DNA of 64,000 bases from Paulownia fortunei (Eukaryota > Streptophyta > Magnoliopsida > Lamiales > Paulowniaceae): contig CM033111.1 in assembly GCA_019321725.1 (NCBI GenBank), positions 1,550,001 to 1,614,000 of the forward strand. The letters are read 5' to 3'. Positions 36,995 through 57,971 of the stretch are shown piece by piece. The position numbers were made by a program, and so were the translations under genes. Numbering within the stretch: position 1 is the stretch's first letter; each line of letters begins with the position of its first letter. Below the pieces are notes generated by a model, which worked only from the letters and a program-made list of their open reading frames with translations, searched no databases and was not told where the DNA came from.

Positions 36995-39745
36995 ATCGTA
37001 GAAGTGGTAATGGTAAATATTTACTGCATAAATTATAAAGGTTTGCTACAATCATAAAAGAATGTCCAAAAAAATATGATTATACTTCTTTTATGCTGTC
37101 AGTGTGTTTTAACGCTAGTAGCCAGTAGGTGCATATAAAACATAAGAGTGTGGATTTATGTTATGTTTTATATTGTCAGAATTGAACATATATGCATCTA
37201 TTGCTTGTTACTTGTGCATTTTAACATTAAAGCGATAAGAGGTTGGTTGCTGTATTTAAACAAGTAACTAAAATTTCCGTCAATCCCAACTCTACAAAAT
37301 TTTTTAAATTAATATAATTTATATATATGACATTATTAAATTTAAATACTTAATCTCCCTAAAAAAAAAAAAAAAATCTCTAGAAAAAATAAAATTTGTC
37401 TGGTATTTATTTTCTGGTTCTGTCCTTATGTATATGTATTATTTTTTTTCATTTTGAGTGGATTGATTTTATATATTAATAAATTTTTGAATATTAATTA
37501 TCAAATCGGCAGTTAGTCTTTAAGAACAATTGATAATTTCATTTCACTATCATCACATGTATTCTATCGTATTAAAATGCCCTTACCATACATGAATACA
37601 TAAAATAACCTAATATTGTCCACTGCTACAAAAATAGATACAATTAAAATACTACAACTGGAAGATAAAAATCCTTGAATGTTGATTTTGTGGTGGTTGT
37701 GAACTTTTTTTTATTATCATAATTGTTCATTAGCTTAAATGAGAAGTTTGTTCACACACAACTTCTTGATATAAATTTCTATGTTAAATCATAATTTCGA
37801 ATGCAACATATGCGTACGTGCCTAGAAATATGAACAAGCATGGACTTTATATTCCAAAATCAATATTGGCTAAAAAATTAATTAAATTATTCAATAATTT
37901 CATTTAAACTTATTCATTAAATATAACAAAATAAACTTGAATACATCTTTTTATTGGATAAAAATTGAACTTCCACTCGAGTTCAATTCATTACTATACA
38001 AAATAGAATATGTATATTAATTGAGTTTAATTAATGTTCAACTCAATTAACTAATTAAACTCAATTAAAATTTATTCGAAGTTAATTCCTATTTTGACTC
38101 TGATATTCTAGATAATTTTGACTTTGATATTTTAGATAAATCAATATATTTCTATTAGCTATATCATTTAGATATTGTTACTATTAGGTAATGCTTTAGC
38201 GCATAATTTGGCCCAATGGGCAAGGCCGAAGGAACGCACACGCTCTCTTCCTTTAATGGATATTCCTTGCAATTGTTTTGTAATGGACCGCTCATTTTAG
38301 GTCTAACTTACCTTTGGTCTATTGAATATTTATTTATTTATAATAAAAAAAATGGTGCCTTGATAATATGTGCTGCCAAAAAAAAAAAAAAAAGAAGGTT
38401 TTTAGTGCATTGCTTTAACAGATATTGATTTTAGATTTTATAGAATTTTTTTTGAACATATTAATTTTATTGTCACATTTATACGTATATAATTTATCTA
38501 TATAAAAAAATATATCTATATATATGATTTTGGTATGAATAGTAATGAGTCGAATTTAAACTTAGACCTGTCCGTCTCATTTGGAGTGAATTTTTAAAAT
38601 TATAAATGATTTCGAAATAAATTTTGATTTTTTTATTCAAACCCATCCCGATCAGAATCAGTTTCATTTATTTTTTTATTTTAATATATATATATATATA
38701 TGTATAATATTATTTTTAATTCTTTTTTAAAAAAATAGTGGTCATATTTTTAAAAATAATTTTTATTTTATTTTTAAAATTACAAAATAGGTCTATTGGA
38801 TCTACCACGAACTCTGCATATCCGAATTTGAATCCTTAAAAATCGTGACAAAGCAAATATCATATTTTGATAAATTTTCAAATCTACTTCATTGTCGTCT
38901 CTACATTTTGCACATATAATTTTGCTTACAGGAGCCGACTGTGCGCGTATGTGAGCTTTTGTCCAATTTTACTAGATTATAGGTTCTCCCTCTTTTAAAG
39001 ACACTGGGCTCCTTCGGGCCAAACTCAAGTGCCAATCTTGAACAACATAAAATGATCTAAGATCCTTTTCAATTTTCAATATAAAATCTTCTCATGTTTT
39101 TCAATTCAACAATTTATATTCTTATATATTACTTACTTTTTACTTTAATTTTAAATTCACTAAAAATTAATTTTAAACAACTAATATACTAAGATCATCT
39201 TTCGTGAAATAGGCTACGTTAAGTGAAATATTTTCATAATTGTCAAAATGACCCACTTAACTAAATGATGAAAATTTGATCAAGATCAAATTTTAAACGA
39301 ATTTCCAATTACATATGCATACACAACAAGTTGTTGGGAATGCTTCTGCTGTTATACCAGTTATTTTTTACTGTAAAAAACACATAAAATTGCAGAACAT
39401 CCTCAACGGTCATAGATTATGGTATTGACATAAAATCATGTCCAGATACATTGAATGCACAAGCAACATGTAAAAACTTTTGCACCTTAATAATCAACCA
39501 ACTGAATATTGAAAGTGTACCTTTGACGAGATATGGTCATTTCATCCATTAGGTGAATGCCACATATCTAGGTAAAATTGTCGCATAAAGAAGCTTGTGG
39601 TGGCAAAGTTGAAAAATAGGTAAATAAGTTGGAATCATGACATCATGGATTCAATCCTGCCTTCCATCGCTTTCCAACTTAGAAATAGACTCCTCAAATC
39701 TCCATCGTGCAACTAGAAGCCTCCATTTTTACCCTATAAACTCGG
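36995..39745. other. Intergenic region between NRX1 and the reductase array
   Basis: Begins with the NRX1 3' end. AT-rich, with a poly-A run at 38380-38394 and a (TA)n run near 38687-38702. From about 39300 onwards it is recognisably homologous to the upstream spacers of copies C and D (shared GCAGAACATCCTCAAC, GATATGGTATTGACATAAAA-like and GCAAGCAACATG strings), marking the left part of the old duplication unit. Confidence 0.6.
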
Positions 39746-39753
39746 TATAAGTA
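39746..39753 (+). promoter_or_regulatory. TATA-like box, reductase copy A
   Basis: TATAAGTA within CTCGGTATAAGTA, 106 bases before the ATG. The same box sits in the same place upstream of copies B, C and D. A further TATAAA lies at 39735-39740 in this copy only. Confidence 0.5.
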
Positions 39754-39851
39754 AGCCTCGAAAGATCAAGCCATTGTGTGCAAAAGGGCTTATTTTCAAC
39801 TCTCAGAATACTGCTGAAGCCTCGACAAGTTATCCTTCTATGCCATCTGAA

Positions 39852-42250
<2,399 letters not shown>

Positions 42251-42914
42251 AAGTACTTAGCTTACTTTGGCAATGAGATTGAGATTATGGGATTAGGATA
42301 TTGTCACGTAGAGTGTGTTGCCAAATAATTGTGGCGTAGCTTGTAAGTAGTAATGTTTCAAGTATCGTCTGGTCATAGTATATGTTGTGCTAATGTAAAT
42401 GGTGTAAGAAAAAAGTTGAAAAAGTGATTATTACATAAAGAATGAACATTTGTGGAGATGTAATATTACAGTGCTAATTATGCTACATAATCAGTTCTGA
42501 GAACATATTTTGTTGATGGATAATCCATGATTGGTAGTTGGGTTGTGCCAAACTTGTCTTAGTAACATAGATGATCTTTATTATCCAAGATAGAGAGGAG
42601 TTGCAATCAATTAGCTATAGTTAACCTTAACATATATATAAAATTCTGTTTCAAACTTAACTGTCGTTTAACATGTCAACCTCAACAGTACCTTTACAGA
42701 CCCAACATACGCCAAGAACACAAAGTATTTCTCTTTACATCAGTTGATTAAATCTACTACATTATGACAACCTTAACGGAAACTCATAATGATATGGAAG
42801 GGCCTGGCTATGAGTCCCAGCCTTACAGTTTCCGTCACAAATGGATGGCTTGACAAGTTCCTTAGTGATATATTTACAGTGCAAAACTGCATTACTGGTC
42901 TTATATGTTAGTTT
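42251..42914. other. 3' spacer of copy A
   Basis: Homologous, with divergence, to the 3' flank of copies B-D (47229 to about 47890): same order of GACAACCTTAAC/GGCAACCTTAAC, TCACAAATGGAT and GAGTGATATA/TAGTGATATA strings. The likeness stops where the palindrome begins here and the PMD relic begins in B-D. Confidence 0.6.
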
Positions 42915-44135
42915 TCGTCCTTTATTTTGGGAGTCGGGTAATTTAAGGATACTATATTAAAAAAATTGACAATTTTAGAACAAAGTTGGCTCGGAAAAAT
43001 TAGATTCCGCTGGAGATTACCCACAGGAAAATTTGGGGATTTTAGAATACTTGCGGAAAAATGGCCTAGCGGGCATACCATGTGGACAAATTGAAGGCAA
43101 ATCAAAGGCATGTGGAGTATTTGAAGGGAAACTAAAGTGTCTCTATGTTATTATGTAAATAAGTGTTTATATATTAATAATATTTCACATCTAAAAATTA
43201 GAAAATATATTTAAATTCAATAAATAAATAAAATGCAAAATAATTTACATAATATATTTGAATAATTTCCTAATTTGCAAAAATACAAAATAATTTACAA
43301 AGTTATAGAAAATAAGAAAAATTTAGATAAATAATATTTTAATGCCTTTGTTATATTTTTCATCATTTATTTTTAGTAAAATTAAAATGTAAATAAATGG
43401 GGAAAGTTATTGCACTAAAAATACAAATTTACTATAATTTTTAGTTATTTTAAATTACTTATCATAAATTTAAATAAGTGTTTGCATGTTAATAAAATTT
43501 CACATTTGAAAATTAGAAATATATTTAAATTCAATAAATAAATAAATAAATAGTTTTTTATTAACATCTAAACACATTTAAATTTATGATATATATAAGT
43601 AGTTTAAAACTATTAAATTGTAGTAAATTTATATTTTTGGTACATTAATTTTCCTATTTGCTTACTTTAATTTTATTTAAAAGATATAATGAAATATAAA
43701 TTGAAGGAGTTTTACAATTCTTTGTTAAAGAAGATGAGTTTTTTTTCTTTATTTTTATAAATATTATAAATTATTTTGTAATTTTCAAATTAAGAAATTA
43801 TTAAAATATATCATGTATATTATTTTCTATTTTATTTAATTAATTTTAAATATATATTTTAACTTTTAAATGTGAGATTTTATTAACATCTAAATACTTA
43901 TTTACACAATAATAGATGGGCATGACTTAAGTTTTCCTCCAAATAGTTCACATGGCTTTAGTTTGCCTCCATTTAGGCCACATGGTATGCCAACTAGGCG
44001 AGGTTTCTTCCAATTTCCGAAAATCCTCAATTTTTCCTCTATGCATGCAATTTTCCATGAAATCTAATTTTTTTGGTAAAATTTATCCTAGATAGTGTCC
44101 TTAAATTTTCAAACTCCAAACCAAAGAATAAAAAT
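42915..44135. mobile_element. 1.2-kb near-perfect palindrome (fold-back element)
   Basis: The left arm (about 42915-43499) is the reverse complement, with scattered differences, of the right arm (about 43549-44135), leaving a loop of about 50 bases. Matching points include GGCATACCATGTGG at 43073-43086 against CCACATGGTATGCC at 43978-43991, and TAATTTAAGGATACTATA at 42939-42956 against its partner near 44090-44112. No coding capacity. The outer part of the right arm (43930-44135) recurs at 51165-51375 and 58520-58730. The size of the arms suggests an element with long terminal inverted repeats that lost its middle, or an inverted duplication of one end. Confidence 0.75.
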
Positions 44136-44671
44136 TGAAATTAGGTCAACATATAGAACCAAAAATATAATTTTACCTATTCACAATTACCGTAAAGTAT
44201 TTAAATGAACACATTAAGATTGATCGAAATATACCTAGGGAATGAAAATTAGTTTTTGAGATCAGAAGTGCAAGATCATTTTCACACCTAAAAGAAAATT
44301 CTAAACACTATTGATATTTTTTGGAGCAGAAATCCAAATATCAAATTTGAATAAAATAAAGTAGTTTAAAGCCATTTCAATTTTAAATAAGGGATGGATT
44401 ACATTTTAAAGCAATTTCCAATAACCTATGCAAACAAAGTTGTTGGGAATGTTTCTAGTGTTATACCAGTTGCTGTTTTTAATGATGAAATTACGAAAGA
44501 AACAAATAATGACCTTTGACAAGAAGCTTGAAGTGGCAAAGTTGATGAGTTGGTGCGAAAGTTGTAACCATGGATTCAATCCTCTCTTCCACTACTTTCT
44601 GAATGAGAAATAGACCCCTCAACTTTCCACAATGCAACTATAAGCCTCCATTTGTACCCCACTTGAGTCGG

Positions 44672-44679
44672 TATAAGTA
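44672..44679 (+). promoter_or_regulatory. TATA-like box, reductase copy B
   Basis: TATAAGTA, 90 bases before the ATG at 44762, conserved in all four copies. Confidence 0.5.
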
Positions 44680-44680
44680 G

Positions 44681-47228
<2,548 letters not shown>

Positions 47229-47948
47229 AAGTACTCAGCTATGAGAACGGCATTACGGGATTAGAATATTGTCATGGAGAGTGGTTTGACAAATAATCAT
47301 GGCATATCTTGTAAGTAGTGGTGTTTCAAGTATCGTTTTGGTTATGCTTATATTTGCTAATGTAAATAGAGTTGGGAAAAGTTGAAAAAATGATTGTGGG
47401 ATAAAGAATAAACATTTGTAGAAATGTACTACTACGTTGGTAGAAACTTATATATGAAATTATCTTCAGAATTTCTAAGTTTTGAAGATTTTACCAAAAA
47501 GAGAGCACCCAAAAAACCAAATTTCATAAACTGTTCTTTAACAACATGATCATAGTATCTATACAGACCCCAACATAAGCCAAGAAAACTTAATTTTTTG
47601 CCACAAACATATTTCTCTTTACATGATTGATTCAATCTATGACATTACGGCAACCTTAACCAGAACTCATATTGATATAGAAGGGGATGGCTTAGAGTCC
47701 AAGTCCCAAAGCTCGAAAGAGCCCTTAACAAAATCATAGTGTGCTCCCTTCAACAAAAGGGTTTGCTTCACCACAGCTTCCCTCACAAATGGATAGCTTA
47801 ACGAGTTTCCGAGTGATATAGTCACTGCTTCCAGTTTGACAAAAGTAGTATTTGAACATCGAAATGAGTGATATATTTATTTTACAACTTGTATTATTAA
47901 TTGAAATTATTATTGCAGAATGGACATTTCTAATGTTTACGATCTCGC
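47229..47948. other. 3' spacer of copy B
   Basis: The 3' untranslated region and spacer shared with A, C and D. No gene; the minus-strand frames at 47432-47635 and 47734-47976 have no support. Confidence 0.6.
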
Positions 47949-49041
47949 GTGATGACAGTTCTATGTAGACAGACATATCACCGATCCGAATATGTGTTTT
48001 TGGGTACTGTAAATGGCATGCTATCCATTAGACATGAAATTAGATTATTTTGGAGACTCAACGACGGTGATGATGATGCTGATCTCAGGCTACATTACCG
48101 TATGGTTTATATGTTATTTGTCATGGGATTCTATGGCGTTTATAGATGTGGGTATTTTGATATTGATGTCACTTGATTACTGCACTTGTTGAGAGATGGC
48201 ATCTCGAGACTCACACATTTCATTTTCGAGTTAGTGAGATGACTGTTACATTGTAGGATGTAGCAGTTATTTGGGGCTTACCAATAAAGGGAGAGCCCAT
48301 TATCGGCATGGATATTAAGAGGTTGAGGCTAGAGTGGCAACAGTATTGCCTCTATTATCTAGGATTCACACTCGATGAAAAGCATTTGTATGGTTCTCTA
48401 ATATACTGATTGCCATAAGCGATTACCTGATAGCCCATCCGATGACTGATAACATCCCAGATCTTGATGTCGAGAGATATGCTCGAGGATGTGCATTGAT
48501 TCTGTTAGGCAGCGTTATGTGCCCGGATACCTCATGCAACAAGATATCATTATTGTATTTACATTACATGGAGTGTATTGCGTATTGTGATAGATTTAAC
48601 TGGGATAGTGCAGTCCTCAATTTTTTATTCCGTGAGTTGTGCAGTGCGAGCGGTAGAGAGAGGAAAGATGCTAGTGGGGCCATGCATCTTCTAAAGGTAA
48701 ATTTAATTTCAGTATCTCATATGTATTTATACTTTTATCATGTCATAAATTAGAGTAATTATATTGTGTTTATTTTCTAATTGAATTGCAGATTTGAGCA
48801 TGATTGCGTATTACTACTCTGGTACCCAAGCAGTTACGCAACCAGATTAATATGGGATCAGTTATAGGCGATGACGAGCATAAATTTTTTCATATTCCTC
48901 CATATGGTATCTGATATCGCTTGTACTAATTAATATTAAATTATAAATAATATGTATATTTTTTAAATCAACTAGTTCATATATATTCTCATATGTTATA
49001 TTGACGTGATTTGTACTATACAGGTGGATACAATGCCATTG

Positions 49042-49044
<3 letters not shown>

Positions 49045-49073
<29 letters not shown>
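49045..49073. repeat. CA microsatellite, unit B (29 bases)
   Basis: (CA)14C, inside the PMD relic. The matching tract is 27 bases in unit C and 29 in unit D. Confidence 0.9.
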
Positions 49074-49075
<2 letters not shown>

Positions 49076-49974
49076 TGAGTCAGTCTATTAGGGTCATTAG
49101 GAACATTTTTGACAGAATGTCTGATAAGCAGGTAGACGAGCTCATTATTGATTATTTTAATTACATAGCTACATTGTAGATACTAATTTAAGGTCGTATG
49201 TTTTTGATAGTTTATTTGACAGCTATATAACCTTAATTGGCATGAGATCCAGACTCTTGGAGATAGACATATTACAGATGCGTGGAGATCATCATGTCCA
49301 TTGATTCATTATACCATTGTAGAGCTCTATCATCCTGAACGAGTCATGCGACAGTTCGGCATAAGACAATATATTTCTCTAGATATTCCTGGGCATCATG
49401 TGATATTACACGACGTAGATTGCAGGGGGCACACTGCTCAAAATTGAGCTCTTTATCACTAGCATTATGTGGCTCAGTGGACAGATAGATATAAGGTCGT
49501 TGTATCCACCCTTTATAGTACCGAAGCTAACAATATTGAAGATGAATATTTATCTTGATATAATAGCAATATTACATGGCAATTGATATCTCCCACGCAC
49601 ATGCTTATGCATCAGGGGTATTAGGCTTTCGATACAACTATGTTGGCTGCTTTGGTACATATATCTTCTCCGACATATATTTTTATTGTATAATTATATA
49701 AATATTTGATAATTAATAATACACATGTTTACTTGTGTTTCAGGGATGAGCAATTGAGAGAATCAAAGTCAGTGTCGATGAAGATGATGATGTTGGGAAA
49801 CTTTTTTGGAGGTCCATTGATAAGATTTATACTGAGGTCAGACCTTTTTTTCAGCGTCATTAACATTTGTTTTATGCGCCTCGTCAATAATCAATACCAT
49901 CTCCAAAAGATCTGGTGCTTACAGGCGTACGAGGACGAGAAAACGTAGTAGCGCAACAGAGGCAGATGTAGCAG

Positions 49975-50234
49975 GTCCATCTACTTACGGGGTACACGTG
50001 CAGGTACTAGTTATACTTCTACGTCTTACGACATTCCTCATTCATATATATCTACTACAGCAGATATGACAAGTCCATCTAATTTTACACTTCCTATGTT
50101 TCAAGTCCATCTACTTACGGGGTACACGTGCAGGTACTAGTTATACTTCTACGTCTTACGATATCCCTCATTCATATATATCTACTACAGCAGATATGAC
50201 AAGTCCATCTAATTTTACACTTCCTATGTTTCAT
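49975..50234. repeat. 130-base direct duplication in PMD relic B
   Basis: GTCCATCTACTTACGGGGTA at 49975 recurs at 50105, and the copies are nearly identical for 130 bases. The same duplication is present in unit C. Confidence 0.9.
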
Positions 50235-50615
50235 GGTATGGATAGCGCTGTTGATTACTACATGCTTCATTAGATATAACTAGATGAGTCGTTCACTCCT
50301 TATTGAAGTATGCTACTATACACGCAGTCATTCTCAATATCGTTTTGTTCTAATCTTGACATGGGCTACCCATTTAGACAGTATCAACCAGGTTACAGTA
50401 CTCATCGTCCTGAATTTAATATTTCGCCTGTACCATATCCACCTACATACAATGGGTATCATGATCGTGAAAAGTCGAGTTTCACAACATTATCAGGTCG
50501 TTCGTCTTTTAATTTGAATTATATTACAAATAATGACGATGATAGACAACAACAAATACATAAAATTTCTACTGTTAAAGGTGGCCATATTGTGATACCG
50601 AGAGATATTTTTTAA

Positions 50616-52029
50616 GATTTTTCTTTTGTTAAACATTAAAATTTTTGTGTTGTATATATTTATTTAGTTCAAAATAATTTATATCCATTCAAAATAATTT
50701 TGTGTTGTATATGTTCATACAAATACATATATATATATATATATTATATAAAAATATATATCAAAATTAATCCTAATTATATTTATTTTTAATCATTGTA
50801 TAATTTGATTCTTATTCATTATTCTTAATTATTGCAAAGTTAATTATTTAATTATTGCATATCATGAATCCTAATTATTGCAATTAATGCATATCACGAA
50901 TTGTAAATTATTTTCTTAATTTAAAATTATCTAATCATTTTTCATAATTATTTCAATATTAAAATTACTTCATTATTATCTAAATTATCGACTAATTAAA
51001 ATATTTTAAAAAACTTAATCTTTATCTATTTATTACCTAATCATTGAGCGAATAAAGTTACTATTGAAAATAGCAACTTTGCCTATAGTTGTAAACTCCC
51101 TTATTTTATGATAATTTTAAAATAATCATTTAAAAAACAATATTATACTGAAAAAGCCACTAAAGTTTTCCTCCAAATAGTCCACATGGCTTTAGTTTGC
51201 CTCCATTTAGGCGACATGGTATGCCAACTAGGAGATGTTTCCTTCAATTTCAGAAAATCCCCAATTTTTCCTCTTTGCATGCAATTTCCAGCGAAATCTA
51301 ATTTCTTCAGCAATATTTAACCTAAAATTATTAAAAAAAAAAAGAATAGTATCCTTAAATTACAAGACTTCAAAATAAAAAAATTGTAATTAAAATTAGG
51401 TCAACATATAGAATTTAAAATACAATTTTACATTTTCACACCCGCCTATTTAACGCACAGTATTTGAAAATATACTTAAAGATTGAAAATTAATTTTTGA
51501 GATAGAAGTGTAAGATCATTTTCGCAGCTAAAAGAAAATTCTAAACACTACTGATATTTTTCGGGCGAAATCCAAATATCAAATTGGAACAATATAAAGT
51601 AGTTTAAAGATTCCAATTTTGAAAACAGGATGACTAAATTGTGAAGCAATTTCCAATAAACTATGCAAACAAAAGTTGCTGTTTTTAGTGATGAAATTGC
51701 AGAACATCCTCAACAATCAGTAGATATGGTATTGACATAAAATAACGTCCTGATACATTGAATGTTAATGTCCTGGTACATTGAATGTTATTGTCCTGGG
51801 ACATCGAATGTGCAAGCAACATGGAAAAATCATTGCAACCATAATAATCAGCGAAAGAAACAAATAATGACCTTTGACAAGAAGCTTGAAGTGGCAAAGT
51901 TGATGAGTTGGTGCGAAAGTTGTAACCATGGATTCAATCCTCTCTTCCACTACTTTCTGAATGAGAAATAGACCCCTCAACTTTCCACAATGCAACTATA
52001 AGCCTCCATTTGTACCCCACTTGAGTCGG
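50616..52029. other. Spacer upstream of copy C
   Basis: AT-rich, with a (TA)n tract near 50726-50745. It contains the single outer arm of the fold-back element (51165-51375; CCACATGGCTTTAG, GGTATGCCAACTAGG) but not its partner arm, then the homologue of the copy A and B promoter-side spacer. A 14-16-base motif, (G)TCCTGGTACATTGAATGTTA and variants, is triplicated at about 51747-51810. Confidence 0.65.
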
Positions 52030-52037
52030 TATAAGTA
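52030..52037 (+). promoter_or_regulatory. TATA-like box, reductase copy C
   Basis: TATAAGTA, 90 bases before the ATG at 52120. Confidence 0.5.
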
Positions 52038-52038
52038 G

Positions 52039-54586
<2,548 letters not shown>

Positions 54587-55306
54587 AAGTACTCAGCTAT
54601 GAGAACGGCATTACGGGATTAGAATATTGTCATGGAGAGTGGTTTGACAAATAATCATGGCATATCTTGTAAGTAGTGGTGTTTCAAGTATCGTTTTGGT
54701 TATGCTTATATTTGCTAATGTAAATAGAGTTGGGAAAAGTTGAAAAAATGATTGTGGGATAAAGAATAAACATTTGTAGAAATGTACTACTACGTTGGTA
54801 GAAACTTATATATGAAATTATCTTCAGAATTTCTAAGTTTTGAAGATTTTACCAAAAAGAGAGCACCCAAAAAACCAAATTTCATAAACTGTTCTTTAAC
54901 AACATGATCATAGTATCTATACAGACCCCAACATAAGCCAAGAAAACTTAATTTTTTGCCACAAACATATTTCTCTTTACATGATTGATTCAATCTATGA
55001 CATTACGGCAACCTTAACCAGAACTCATATTGATATAGAAGGGGATGGCTTAGAGTCCAAGTCCCAAAGCTCGAAAGAGCCCTTAACAAAATCATAGTGT
55101 GCTCCCTTCAACAAAAGGGTTTGCTTCACCACAGCTTCCCTCACAAATGGATAGCTTAACGAGTTTCCGAGTGATATAGTCACTGCTTCCAGTTTGACAA
55201 AAGTAGTATTTGAACATCGAAATGAGTGATATATTTATTTTACAACTTGTATTATTAATTGAAATTATTATTGCAGAATGGACATTTCTAATGTTTACGA
55301 TCTCGC
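54587..55306. other. 3' spacer of copy C
   Basis: Identical by eye to 47229-47948. No gene. Confidence 0.6.
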
Positions 55307-57971
55307 GTGATGACAGTTCTATGTAGACAGACATATCACCGATCCGAATATGTGTTTTTGGGTACTGTAAATGGCATGCTATCCATTAGACATGAAATTA
55401 GATTATTTTGGAGACTCAACGACGGTGATGATGATGCTGATCTCAGGCTACATTACCGTATGGTTTATATGTTATTTGTCATGGGATTCTATGGCGTTTA
55501 TAGATGTGGGTATTTTGATATTGATGTCACTTGATTACTGCACTTGTTGAGAGATGGCATCTCGAGACTCACACATTTCATTTTCGAGTTAGTGAGATGA
55601 CTGTTACATTGTAGGATGTAGCAGTTATTTGGGGCTTACCAATAAAGGGAGAGCCCATTATCGGCATGGATATTAAGAGGTTGAGGCTAGAGTGGCAACA
55701 GTATTGCCTCTATTATCTAGGATTCACACTCGATGAAAAGCATTTGTATGGTTCTCTAATATACTGATTGCCATAAGCGATTACCTGATAGCCCATCCGA
55801 TGACTGATAACATCCCAGATCTTGATGTCGAGAGATATGCTCGAGGATGTGCATTGATTCTGTTAGGCAGCGTTATGTGCCCGGATACCTCATGCAACAA
55901 GATATCATTATTGTATTTACATTACATGGAGTGTATTGCGTATTGTGATAGATTTAACTGGGATAGTGCAGTCCTCAATTTTTTATTCCGTGAGTTGTGC
56001 AGTGCGAGCGGTAGAGAGAGGAAAGATGCTAGTGGGGCCATGCATCTTCTAAAGGTAAATTTAATTTCAGTATCTCATATGTATTTATACTTTTATCATG
56101 TCATAAATTAGAGTAATTATATTGTGTTTATTTTCTAATTGAATTGCAGATTTGAGCATGATTGCGTATTACTACTCTGGTACCCAAGCAGTTACGCAAC
56201 CAGATTAATATGGGATCAGTTATAGGCGATGACGAGCATAAATTTTTTCATATTCCTCCATATGGTATCTGATATCGCTTGTACTAATTAATATTAAATT
56301 ATAAATAATATGTATATTTTTTAAATCAACTAGTTCATATATATTCTCATATGTTATATTGACGTGATTTGTACTATACAGGTGGATACAATGCCATTGC
56401 TACACACACACACACACACACACACACACTATGAGTCAGTCTATTAGGGTCATTAGGAACATTTTTGACAGAATGTCTGATAAGCAGGTAGACGAGCTCA
56501 TTATTGATTATTTTAATTACATAGCTACATTGTAGATACTAATTTAAGGTCGTATGTTTTTGATAGTTTATTTGACAGCTATATAACCTTAATTGGCATG
56601 AGATCCAGACTCTTGGAGATAGACATATTACAGATGCGTGGAGATCATCATGTCCATTGATTCATTATACCATTGTAGAGCTCTATCATCCTGAACGAGT
56701 CATGCGACAGTTCGGCATAAGACAATATATTTCTCTAGATATTCCTGGGCATCATGTGATATTACACGACGTAGATTGCAGGGGGCACACTGCTCAAAAT
56801 TGAGCTCTTTATCACTAGCATTATGTGGCTCAGTGGACAGATAGATATAAGGTCGTTGTATCCACCCTTTATAGTACCGAAGCTAACAATATTGAAGATG
56901 AATATTTATCTTGATATAATAGCAATATTACATGGCAATTGATATCTCCCACGCACATGCTTATGCATCAGGGGTATTAGGCTTTCGATACAACTATGTT
57001 GGCTGCTTTGGTACATATATCTTCTCCGACATATATTTTTATTGTATAATTATATAAATATTTGATAATTAATAATACACATGTTTACTTGTGTTTCAGG
57101 GATGAGCAATTGAGAGAATCAAAGTCAGTGTCGATGAAGATGATGATGTTGGGAAACTTTTTTGGAGGTCCATTGATAAGATTTATACTGAGGTCAGACC
57201 TTTTTTTCAGCGTCATTAACATTTGTTTTATGCGCCTCGTCAATAATCAATACCATCTCCAAAAGATCTGGTGCTTACAGGCGTACGAGGACGAGAAAAC
57301 GTAGTAGCGCAACAGAGGCAGATGTAGCAGGTCCATCTACTTACGGGGTACACGTGCAGGTACTAGTTATACTTCTACGTCTTACGACATTCCTCATTCA
57401 TATATATCTACTACAGCAGATATGACAAGTCCATCTAATTTTACACTTCCTATGTTTCAAGTCCATCTACTTACGGGGTACACGTGCAGGTACTAGTTAT
57501 ACTTCTACGTCTTACGATATCCCTCATTCATATATATCTACTACAGCAGATATGACAAGTCCATCTAATTTTACACTTCCTATGTTTCATGGTATGGATA
57601 GCGCTGTTGATTACTACATGCTTCATTAGATATAACTAGATGAGTCGTTCACTCCTTATTGAAGTATGCTACTATACACGCAGTCATTCTCAATATCGTT
57701 TTGTTCTAATCTTGACATGGGCTACCCATTTAGACAGTATCAACCAGGTTACAGTACTCATCGTCCTGAATTTAATATTTCGCCTGTACCATATCCACCT
57801 ACATACAATGGGTATCATGATCGTGAAAAGTCGAGTTTCACAACATTATCAGGTCGTTCGTCTTTTAATTTGAATTATATTACAAATAATGACGATGATA
57901 GACAACAACAAATACATAAAATTTCTACTGTTAAAGGTGGCCATATTGTGATACCGAGAGATATTTTTTAA
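55307..57971 (+). pseudogene. Plant mobile domain gene relic, copy C
   Basis: Same relic as in unit B, with the same stops and frame changes. The conserved PMD block (YARGCALILLGSVMCPDTSC) is at about 55836-55895, the HDVDCRGHTAQN block near 56766-56801, and the 130-base duplication at 57331-57590. The CA tract is two bases shorter (56403-56429). Confidence 0.8.
56403..56429. repeat. CA microsatellite, unit C (27 bases)
   Basis: (CA)13C, one repeat shorter than in units B and D. Confidence 0.9.

Larger units (their letters stand above)
47949..50615 (+). pseudogene. Plant mobile domain (PMD/MAIN-like) gene relic, copy B
   Basis: Broken plus-strand segments match the plant mobile domain, found in MAIN/MAIL proteins, PP7-like proteins and transposable elements. 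About 48175-48300 reads LITALVERWHLETHTFHF, then MTVTL, a stop where Gln is expected, and DVAVIWGLP. 48442-48690 reads YARGCALILLGSVMCPDTSC and NWDSAVLNFLFRELCSASGR, the most conserved part. About 49320-49480 has VELYHPERVMRQFGIRQYI and HDVDCRGHTAQN, then a stop. 50310-50615 is a Tyr/Pro-rich tail. Several stops and frame changes separate these parts, and a 130-base direct duplication lies at 49975-50234. The same lesions occur in C and D, so decay came before the tandem duplication. A GTAAAT...GCAG pair at 48697-48791 may be a former intron. Confidence 0.8.

Noticed and set aside
36995..39745. A separate gene at 38216-38428
   Set aside because: Short frame ending in a poly-A run, no recognisable motifs and no conserved splice pattern.
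47734..47976. 80-residue minus-strand frame in the spacer (also in units C and D)
   Set aside because: No family likeness; the paralogous spacer of copy A does not keep the frame.
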